In this document: positions 11,033 through 19,000 of the stretch, one piece after another | Layout: each line of letters opens with the position of its first letter | How positions within the stretch are numbered: the stretch's first letter is position 1 | NCBI GenBank assembly: GCA_030442035.1 | Contig: JAUJEA010000001.1 | Location: 310,001-374,000 of the forward strand | Direction of reading: 5' to 3' | From: Splendidivirga corallicola | Lineage (GTDB): Bacteria; Bacteroidota; Bacteroidia; Cytophagales; Cyclobacteriaceae | Length of the DNA stretch: 64,000 nucleotides | Notes under the pieces: model-generated | Told to the model about the DNA's origin: nothing | Database searches by the model: none | What the model saw: the letters and a program-made list of their open reading frames with translations, nothing else | Program-made: the position numbers and the translations under genes

Positions 11033-11917
11033 ATGCGTGGACCAAACATTGAAAAGACCCTTACCTCCAAGGAAACCTTTATATTCAAAGATTTGGTCGG
11101 TCCGTATTTTAACCCCAAATGGCATTTTCATCCTGAGTTTCAGATTTCCTATATAGTAGAGGGAAAAGGAACTCGCTTTGTAGGCGATCATGTTCAAACG
11201 TTTGAAGAGGGTGATCTTACACTCACAGGGCCAAATCTCCCGCATCTTTGGAGAAGTGATGAGACCTATTTTGAAAGAGATAGTAAGCTTTTGACCAGAG
11301 GGCTTGTGATTTATTTCGATCATGAATTATTGAGTAGATCATTATTGGAGAAAGAGGAATTCTATAAGATCAACAAATTGGTTGAGAACGCGGCGAGGGG
11401 AATAGAATTCCATGGCAAAACCAGATCCAAAATTAAAGACATGCTCCTGGGAATAGCCAGCAAAAATGGATTTGAAAGAATTATCAAATTATTGGAAATT
11501 ATTGATTTACTGGCTAACAGCCAGGATTATAGCCTGTTATCGAGTCCAAGTTATACGAATGTGTTCAAAGGGGATGACGTAGAAAAAATGAGAATGGTAT
11601 ATGACTATGCTATGACCAATTTTAAAACGAAAATATCGCTTGAAGAAATTTCTTCTATGTTGAATATGACCACAACGTCATTTTGTCGCTATTTTAAGCC
11701 CAGGGCAAATAAAACTTTCTCTCGTTTTGTAAATGAAATTCGCATTGGTCATGCCAGAAAGCTACTCTTACAAGATAATTTTAACATTTCCCAAATTAGC
11801 TATGAATGTGGATTTCTAACATTATCTAATTTTAACAGGCAATTTAAGTCCATTACCAAGATGAGCCCCCATGAATATCGTAAGCTCTTTTTAAATATTA
11901 AAACCAGTATTTCGTAG
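11033..11917 (+). CDS. AraC family transcriptional regulator with cupin sensor domain
   Basis: The 294-residue protein has an N-terminal cupin sensor (about 28-80) with the metal/ligand-type signature HFHPEFQISYIVEGKGT and GPNLPHLW. Its C-terminal AraC-type double helix-turn-helix (about 190-290) includes ISQISYECGFLTLSNFNRQF-like spacing and ends in MSPHEYRK. Such regulators bind a sugar or sugar derivative and activate catabolic genes. It lies between the two divergent arms of the sugar island and is flanked by two near-identical 37-bp elements (10960-10996 and 12112-12148), which makes it the obvious candidate to bind them. The start at 11033 gives the full cupin domain. Confidence 0.92.
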   Translation: MRGPNIEKTLTSKETFIFKDLVGPYFNPKWHFHPEFQISYIVEGKGTRFVGDHVQTFEEGDLTLTGPNLPHLWRSDETYFERDSKLLTRGLVIYFDHELLSRSLLEKEEFYKINKLVENAARGIEFHGKTRSKIKDMLLGIASKNGFERIIKLLEIIDLLANSQDYSLLSSPSYTNVFKGDDVEKMRMVYDYAMTNFKTKISLEEISSMLNMTTTSFCRYFKPRANKTFSRFVNEIRIGHARKLLLQDNFNISQISYECGFLTLSNFNRQFKSITKMSPHEYRKLFLNIKTSIS

Positions 11918-12404
11918 TGTTTCCATTCGACATTGAATTGCCAATAATTAGTCAATCGATCCATTTCATCGGATACTATTGACTATTTTGTCATGGCTTA
12001 AATCATTACATTTTGCATAAAATTGACTAAAAATCTGCCTCTTATCTTTTAAAAACCTCATCTAAGGATATTTGAAGAATAACTTAAATCAAATTCATTC
12101 CATTCAATCAGGGACAAAAAAGTGTCATAATTTATAAAAAAACAGGAATTTTGGAGTTTCTTTTAAATTTAAATTTGTCAAATTTCAATATTTGGTAGAT
12201 TATTTTTATGCAGATATTAAATCCCTTCGTTACATCTGAATCAACTTCCAAAAAGAATGGTCTTTTAATAAAATCTTATGAACATCCCACAATTTTATTT
12301 TGATTATGATAAAAAAGGATTTAGACTTATAGGTTGAAATAATGTATTGTTCATATTTATCTGTATTTAAATTAACCTTACTATTTGAAAAAATTACTTG
12401 ACCT
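11918..12404. other. 487-bp intergenic region between araC and the MFS gene
   Basis: No gene is seen here. It contains the predicted AraC operator and -7 box at 12112-12177. The remaining stretch from about 12184 to 12404 would be an untranslated leader of roughly 220 nt before the MFS start; it is AT-rich and I see no strong hairpin or convincing small ORF in it. The araC gene has no obvious rho-independent terminator after 11917. Confidence 0.6.
12112..12177 (+). promoter_or_regulatory. predicted AraC operator plus promoter of the MFS-isomerase-ThuA operon
   Basis: Positions 12112-12148 start GGACAAAAAAGTGTCAT and end AAAAAAACAGGAA, matching the element upstream of the divergent lipoprotein operon at 35 of 37 positions and in the same orientation relative to its target. 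The -7 box TAAATTTG lies at 12170-12177, again exactly 21 bp after the element. Conservation of both sequence and spacing across two separate promoters supports a shared activator, most simply the AraC protein encoded between them. Confidence 0.7.
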
Positions 12405-13631
12405 ATGGAACAAACAAATTACAAGAGACTTTTTTACGGCAGTTGTTTTGCACTGATTACCACGGCCTTGTCCTTCAGTATAAGAGCCGGAATTCTGCCA
12501 CAGTTAGGTGAAGAGCTTGATCTATCAGCAGCTCAATTGGGCTTTATTAACTCTATGTGGTTTTTGGGCTTTCCTATTTCTATGGTTATTGGTGGAATGA
12601 TATATAATTCTGTGGGAGGGAAAATAATTATGCAATTTGCATTTTTAGCTCACGCTATTGGGATCATCATGACCATTTATTCAGGTAGCTATATTGGGCT
12701 TCTTATTTCCACATTACTTATAGGTCTGGGCAACGGGTGTACGGAAGCGGCATGTAATCCAATGATTGCAGATGCTTACGAAGGAAACCAAATGAGTAAA
12801 ATGATGAACAGGTTTCACATGTGGTTTCCCGGAGGTATTGTTATAGGAAGTCTGGCTTCCAAATTCATGACCGATTTCGGACTTAGCTGGGAAACTCAGA
12901 TTTGGGCTATTATGATCCCAACCGTAGTGTATGCCTACTTCTTCTTCGGACAAACCTGGCCTAAAGCAAAAGTTCAGGAAGCTGCTTCACTTATGGGTAA
13001 CCTCAAAGCTATGGTATCCCCATTATTTATTTTTATGATGGTTTGCATGGCTTTGACGGCAATTTCCGAGTTCGGCCCTCAGCAATGGGTGAGTTTGATA
13101 TTGGCGAAAAGCGGTGCGCAGCCTATGTTAATATTGGCACTGGTCACGGGACTAATGGCTGTGGCAAGATATTTTGGAGGAGAAGCTGTTCACAAATTCG
13201 ATCAAACCGGCGTACTTCTTGGGTCAGCTGTTTTGGCTACGATCGGAGTTTACCTTTTTAGTACACAAACGGGAGCCATGGCTTATGTAGCGGCAGTCTT
13301 TTTTGCTCTTGGCATAGCTTATTTCTGGCCTAATATGATTGGTTTTATAGCAGATAAAATCCCCCAGAGTGGTGCATTTGGAATGTCTATTGTAGGAGCA
13401 GTAGGTATGTTTTCTACCTCCATATTCCAACCCATTATAGGAGGATGGATCGATGCGGACAAAGCTGAGGCAGCGGCACAAGGACTAACCGGCGATGAGC
13501 TCGATTTAGTTTCAGGTCAGGCCACGTTAGAAACCATGACGGCTTTTCCGGCGATCTTAATTGTCTTATTTACAATACTATTATTTTGGGTACGAAGGAT
13601 CAAAGCTCAACCGGTACCTGCAGGTTCCTGA
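12405..13631 (+). CDS. MFS transporter, probable sugar importer
   Basis: The 408-residue protein is almost wholly hydrophobic, with about twelve predicted transmembrane helices and a short polar C terminus. It has the MFS-type loop after helix 2 (GGMIYNSVGGK) and conserved polar residues inside helices (GLGNGCTEAACNP, FHMWFPGG) resembling the fucose/glucose-type permeases of Bacteroidota. It probably imports the sugar or glycoside handled by the island, by cation symport. It is the first gene of the plus-strand operon behind the AraC-type operator and is followed after 82 bp by an epimerase gene. The exact substrate cannot be read from the sequence. Confidence 0.88.
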   Translation: MEQTNYKRLFYGSCFALITTALSFSIRAGILPQLGEELDLSAAQLGFINSMWFLGFPISMVIGGMIYNSVGGKIIMQFAFLAHAIGIIMTIYSGSYIGLLISTLLIGLGNGCTEAACNPMIADAYEGNQMSKMMNRFHMWFPGGIVIGSLASKFMTDFGLSWETQIWAIMIPTVVYAYFFFGQTWPKAKVQEAASLMGNLKAMVSPLFIFMMVCMALTAISEFGPQQWVSLILAKSGAQPMLILALVTGLMAVARYFGGEAVHKFDQTGVLLGSAVLATIGVYLFSTQTGAMAYVAAVFFALGIAYFWPNMIGFIADKIPQSGAFGMSIVGAVGMFSTSIFQPIIGGWIDADKAEAAAQGLTGDELDLVSGQATLETMTAFPAILIVLFTILLFWVRRIKAQPVPAGS

Positions 13632-13713
13632 AATAAAGCGAAATAGATCAATATTAAATCAACTGACCAGGTTTTAACAAGAATGTAAATCTGGTAAACC
13701 AAAAAAATTAAGA

Positions 13714-14556
13714 ATGAAAATTGGAATGAATATGTTGCTCTGGACCAATCACGTCACAGAGCAACATTATGGTCTCATTGATCAATTAAAGGAGACAGGA
13801 TACGATGGCATAGAATTATTTTTAGGTGATGGTGATAGCAAACTATACACGGATCTTGGAAAGTACCTGGCCAGTATAGATATGGGCGTGACCTGCGTAG
13901 CTTCTTTGGCACCGGAAGAAAACATTGCCAGTCCGGATCAAAAATTCAGAGAAGCCGGGCTTGATAAATTAAAGTGGTCCATCGATATGGGAGCAGCCTT
14001 GAATGCTGAAGTGATATGCGGACCATTTCATTCCAGTTTTGCTTATTTTACACGGCAACCTCCCACCAGGGACGAAAGGCAATGGAGTATAGAAATGCTT
14101 CAAAAGGCGGCTGATTACGCCTCATCTGCCAATATAATACTTGCTCCGGAAGCGCTGAACAGATTTGAATGTTATTTGTACAATACCATGGCAGATCTAA
14201 GTAACCTGGTAGAACAGGTTAATCATCCGAGTCTGGGAGCCATGTACGACACGCATCATGGTAACATAGAAGAAAAAAGTCAGTCTGAAGCCCTTAGGTG
14301 TATAGCGCCACATCTGAAACATGTTCACATAAGTGAAAACGATAGAGGAACTCCGGGCAGTGGTCAGGTAATTTGGGATGATGTTTTCAAGACTTTGGAA
14401 GAGATCAATTATGACGGATGGCTCACAATTGAAGCATTTAGCACCGTCATTCCTGAATTCGCAAACGCTATCAATGTATGGAGAGATTTTTCACCTGCTG
14501 ATGAAGTGTACAAGGAAGGTCTTAAATTCATCAAACAAAGCTTGTCGAAGAATTAA
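13714..14556 (+). CDS. D-tagatose 3-epimerase-like sugar epimerase/isomerase
   Basis: This 280-residue TIM-barrel protein resembles D-tagatose/L-ribulose 3-epimerases. The four metal ligands of that family are in place: E146 (APEALNRFE), D179 (MYDTHH), H205 (HVHISENDRG) and E240 (LTIEAFS). The HISENDRGTPGSG segment, which contacts the substrate in the family, is intact. The expected reaction is epimerisation at C3 of a free keto sugar or isomerisation of a closely related compound, in the cytoplasm. It lies between the MFS importer and a ThuA lipoprotein in one operon. The length fits the family (about 280-295). Confidence 0.88.
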   Translation: MKIGMNMLLWTNHVTEQHYGLIDQLKETGYDGIELFLGDGDSKLYTDLGKYLASIDMGVTCVASLAPEENIASPDQKFREAGLDKLKWSIDMGAALNAEVICGPFHSSFAYFTRQPPTRDERQWSIEMLQKAADYASSANIILAPEALNRFECYLYNTMADLSNLVEQVNHPSLGAMYDTHHGNIEEKSQSEALRCIAPHLKHVHISENDRGTPGSGQVIWDDVFKTLEEINYDGWLTIEAFSTVIPEFANAINVWRDFSPADEVYKEGLKFIKQSLSKN

Positions 14557-14684
14557 TTTCAGTAAAGCATTCTCTATAGTCAATTTGAAAAGCAGGCAGT
14601 TCGCTGGCCTTGATCCAACAACAATAAGACGATCAAAACACATTCTAAGAAACAGAAAACCAAACAAAGTAAAGCACCCTGACA

Positions 14685-15806
14685 ATGAAGAGCCTTATTT
14701 ACGTATTCCTTTGTGCATTGATGGTAGCATGCAATGGACAAAAACAGCAAGATACCAATGACGAAACGACTTCAACCATTCAGCAGCCAAAACAATGGTT
14801 AAGCTTCGAAGGAAGTGAAAGCAATTCACCGCATATTGTATTGATTTCCGGAGACGAAGAATATCGATCCGAGGAGGCTCTTCCGCAACTGGCCAAGATC
14901 CTATCGAGCAGACATGGTTTTAAATGTACAGTATTGTTCCCTCAGGATCCTGAAAAACCAGGTATAGTTAATCCCAATTACACAAAGAATATTCCGGGAT
15001 TAGAAAATTTAAGTACTGCGGATATGATGGTGATCTTCACCAGATTCAGGGCTTTACCCGATGAACAAATGCAACATATTGATGACTACCTGAAGCTTGG
15101 TAAGCCGGTTATGGGCATCCGTACGGCAACACATGCCTTCAAATTTGATAAAGCAGATTCAGTATCCGCCTGGAGGCATTATGGCAATGGTTATCAAGGT
15201 GAAAAAGAAGCATGGAAAGATGGATTTGGTCGCCTCATATTGGGAGAAAAATGGATATCACATCATGGTCACCATAAACACCAAAGTACCAAAGGCTTAA
15301 TAGCACCTGACGCTATTGGACATGCCATCACAAATGGCATCAAAGACGGTGATATCTGGGGATCCACCGATGTATATGGTGTGAGACTTCCGCTTCCAGG
15401 TGATTCACAGCCAATCATTTTAGGTCAGGTTATCAATAGAAAAGGAGAATTCGTTCAAGATGACATTTTCTATGGCATGAAACCATCCGATGATGAAATA
15501 GCCACAAAAAATAATAGAGATTTGGATGTAAATAATCCCATGATGCCAATAGCCTGGATAAAAAGTTATCAACTTGAAGGCGGAGAACAAGGCAAGGTGC
15601 TCACTACTACTATTGGTGCTTCTTCCGATATGTTATCCGAGGGTGTAAGAAGACTTCTGGTGAATGGTGTATTTTGGGCTTTGGACCTTCAGGTACCGGA
15701 AAAGGCCAATGTGGACATCGTCGGCACCTTTAATCCCTCTCAGTATCAATTCCAAAAAAATGAATATTGGTCAGAGAAAGCATTGAAGGTATCTGATTTT
15801 GAATAA
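14685..15806 (+). CDS. ThuA domain lipoprotein
   Basis: The 373-residue protein has a lipoprotein signal peptide ending in the lipobox LMVAC (Cys16) and a ThuA-like (class I amidotransferase-like fold) domain over about residues 45-345. It is clearly paralogous to the C-terminal ThuA domain of the 1626-residue lipoprotein: both show GD-x-EYRSEE, ADxMVIFTRF, GxRTATHAF and a GxVxTTTxGAS block. ThuA proteins are linked genetically to trehalose, maltitol and keto-glycoside use, but their biochemistry is poorly defined. Being lipid-anchored, it would act outside the cytoplasm. It is the last gene of the plus-strand operon. Confidence 0.88.
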   Translation: MKSLIYVFLCALMVACNGQKQQDTNDETTSTIQQPKQWLSFEGSESNSPHIVLISGDEEYRSEEALPQLAKILSSRHGFKCTVLFPQDPEKPGIVNPNYTKNIPGLENLSTADMMVIFTRFRALPDEQMQHIDDYLKLGKPVMGIRTATHAFKFDKADSVSAWRHYGNGYQGEKEAWKDGFGRLILGEKWISHHGHHKHQSTKGLIAPDAIGHAITNGIKDGDIWGSTDVYGVRLPLPGDSQPIILGQVINRKGEFVQDDIFYGMKPSDDEIATKNNRDLDVNNPMMPIAWIKSYQLEGGEQGKVLTTTIGASSDMLSEGVRRLLVNGVFWALDLQVPEKANVDIVGTFNPSQYQFQKNEYWSEKALKVSDFE

Positions 15807-15838
15807 TCATTAGGCTAATTTCGATTGGCCCGATTCCA

Positions 15839-15982
15839 TTACTGTCCAAAAAAGGAACATATCAATGGCATTTCTCCATCACCATAGAGTGCTTTGATAT
15901 TTTGTTTCGGTAGTAAATGCAACTTTACTCCATCTTTTAAGAGCATCATCTGAATATTTTTTCTTTCAATAAGGATGGACAT
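15839..15982 (-). CDS. possible 47-codon small ORF or gene remnant
   Basis: The minus strand holds an open frame of 47 codons from ATG at 15982 to TAA at 15839; the frame stays open about 22 more codons upstream without an ATG until a TAA inside the terminator. The peptide (start MSILIERKNIQMM, end PLICSFFGQ) has protein-like composition with alternating hydrophobic and charged residues. I recognise no family. It could be the 3' remnant of a lost gene truncated when the terminator or giant gene was placed beside it, or a chance ORF. No promoter is visible between it and the terminator. Confidence 0.25.
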   Translation of the reverse strand: MSILIERKNIQMMLLKDGVKLHLLPKQNIKALYGDGEMPLICSFFGQ

Positions 15983-16032
15983 GGTGAAAGGAAAAGTATG
16001 GATATCAGTCTTACCTCTTACATTGCATTCAT

Positions 16033-16069
16033 AAAAAAAGGAAAGTAGTTATTGCTACTTTCCTTTTTT
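16033..16069. terminator. bidirectional rho-independent terminator
   Basis: A 15-bp perfect inverted repeat (AAAAAAGGAAAGTAG / CTACTTTCCTTTTTT) encloses a 6-nt loop, with A and T tracts on the two flanks. It lies between the convergent ThuA gene (ends 15806) and the 2890-residue gene (ends 16095), and would serve both. Confidence 0.85.
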
Positions 16070-16094
16070 GGTTTAAGAACTATCCTTTAATTGG

Positions 16095-19000
16095 TTATTC
16101 AATAATGATCTTTTCCTTGATTTGTTTCGTTCCCTGCTCTACAATCAGAATATAAATACCACTTCTCAATTCTGCTATTGTATGTATTTTCTGATCTTTA
16201 TTGAATTCTGATGGATCATATTTTTGTTCGAAGAACTTTTTACCCATTAAATCCACAAGCGTAACAGATACGACATTTTCTCGATTCTGAGTTAATACTT
16301 GAAGATTCATGTTGTCTTTTGAGGTCGGATTCGGATAAAGCCTTGCATCAATATTATTTTCTCCAAATTCATTATAAACTGTCTCTACCCAAGAGTAACT
16401 GAATTGTCCGTCAAAATCAATTTGTCTCAACCTGTAATACGACTGTCCGAAAAGTGGTCTTTGATCGGTAAAATCATAACTCTGCACCACTGAAGTTGTT
16501 CCTGCTCCATCCAGGATCCCTATTACTTCCCAGTTTTCACCATCCTCCGAGCGTTGTATTTCAAAGAAATCATTATTCGTTTCCGAAGCAGTTTTCCAAT
16601 CGAGTTTCACTTCTCCCTCAACAGCCACAGCATTAAATTCTATAAGCTCGATAGGTAGCGGATTAGCACTATCCGTTGATCCCAGTGTAATGATCCTTTC
16701 ACTGAAGGTCACATTTGTAGATGAGGTCAATGAACCACCACTTTGTGTGTGTCCGGCACTAAAATTAGCTCCACCAAAATTGTCCCAATTGGAATTGGTA
16801 GTGTTCCATGCCATAATCTCCAGTTGCTCACGTTCCGTTTGCGTAGCAGAGACATCACTTGAACCATCCCAACTTAATCCTATTTCGGCTGTAACAGAAC
16901 CAGACGGTGCTGTACCAACATCATCGGCAATTTTCCAATATTCATTCCCACTCATGGTCAGGATACTAGAAGAAGCCGGTGTCATATTCGAGATTGCTGC
17001 GTCATTTATTGCTCCCTGGTTAAAGTATTCCACTTGCCAGGTGAGTCCTCCCTCACTTACATTATTTACGCTGGCATAACCCCATCTTGAACCAGAGCCT
17101 ACAGGGAATGTAAAGCTGGAGCTTACATTCATTATTTTTCTTAAAGCACCATTAACATATGAAGAACTGGACCCCGTAGATGGCGTCACCGTTGCTGAAG
17201 CGTTCAGGGTTAAATTATTGCTTCCATTCGCAATAATTCCATTAGTAAGTAACAATTCATTGTTAATATCTACATTTCCGGAGAATGTAACACCATTGCC
17301 ATTGTTAACTTCTAACCTATGCATTTGAGATGCCCCGGTGAAAGTTCCGCTCACATCCTGAGCGCCCGAACCATTCAATACAATTTTGGATAATCCGGAG
17401 CCACCATTGAAAGTACCACTGGTAAAGGACAGATTTCCCTCAATATTTAAACTTCCTCCTGAACCGACCGTTAGGGTTCCTCCGGCAATGCTTACATTAC
17501 CATCCACCGTATTAGTTCCTCCGGTCATACCATCGAATGTTCCTCCATTCAATGTGAGGTTACCCTGAATGTTGTTATTGTTTCCAACACCCGTTTCAAA
17601 TGTTCCGGTTTGTAGTATAAGATCTCCCTGAACTGTTATATCCCTTCCATTATCGTTTATAAAAGTTGGTCCGTTCACTGTGAGATCATTACAAACATTG
17701 ATATCGTTATTTGCCAACCTACGTTCGCCGGTGCCGGAGAAGGTCAATGTTGAAAGTGTAGTAATATTTCCCAGAACATCATAATCTGTTGAACCACTGT
17801 ATTCAAGACCTCCGCCGGAACAACTGAAGAAATCGTTGTAGAAACCATTTGGTAAGGTGCTACCGGAAATCCTCAATGTTCCCGTTCCTGTAACTGTTCC
17901 TAACCTATGATTTACTGTTGTACCAACATCCAATGTTCCATTGATTTGCGTTTGGTATAGCGAAACACCATTGCCATTGATTGTAACCGTTACTCCAGGA
18001 TCAACTACAACGATGGCTCCCTGAGGAGCTCCTCCTCCCGGAACAACAGGTGTATAAATGGCAGCATCCACATTACCATCAGTGGTGGCTGTATATGTAG
18101 GCACTTGTGAAGGGATGGCCTGGTCAATACCAGCAAAATAATCTCCTGAAATTCCTTCATGATCGACACTTGAGAAGCCAAATGTCAAAGTATTAGCTCC
18201 GGTATTCACGGTACCACCGTTTTTATTGATATTCCCAGATGGATTATTGTCACTCAATATTCTGGCCGTGATATAATCAGATTCACTCATTCCGGCTTCA
18301 TCAGCTTTTACGTGTGTATCGTCATATGTGAAAATGAGGTCTGCTACAAAGTTATTATCGAAGTTGTTAGCGTCTATCGTCCAATAATACTGCAATACAT
18401 TGTTAATATCACCTGATCCCAACGCATCACTACCGTCATTCACAACAGGGTGAAATTCATTGGCCGGCCGGACAGTCAGGTTACCTGCTGTAGTCCCCGT
18501 TGTATGCCCGACATCTGATAAATTAATGGTAACAGGTGTATAAATCCCCTCTCCAACTGGGAAAGTGAAATCAGTTGTTGTTCCAGCTAAAAACTCTTTT
18601 CTAACACCATTGTCAGTAAATGAGTTATTTGTTTCAATCATGTTGGTAGAAGAAAATGTATTCACTTCTAAAATATCCGCTGAAGTACCTAAAGTTAACA
18701 AGCTACTTCCTATGTCGAATACACCACTACTCAACCTTAGCCTGTTCGTGATGTTAAAATTATATCCATTTCCATCCGGAATTGACACACCACTACTATT
18801 ATCAATTGTTATGATACCGAGGGTACTTGTTCCAACACCACTTCTTTCCAAAGTTTGAGCTGAAGTACCTGAGAACACAATTCCGTTACCACTTGTACTT
18901 GTATGCGTTGCATCATGTATCATTTTCCCATTTAAATCGATACTTTGCGTACCTGTGGCAAAAGTACCTTGAGAAATGTTTAACACATTATTCACAGTAT

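Noticed and set aside
14378-14761. A 127-codon plus-strand ORF crossing the end of the epimerase gene and the start of the ThuA gene
   Set aside because: It overlaps two well-supported genes in another frame and has no recognisable motifs; the ThuA lipoprotein start with its lipobox explains the region better.
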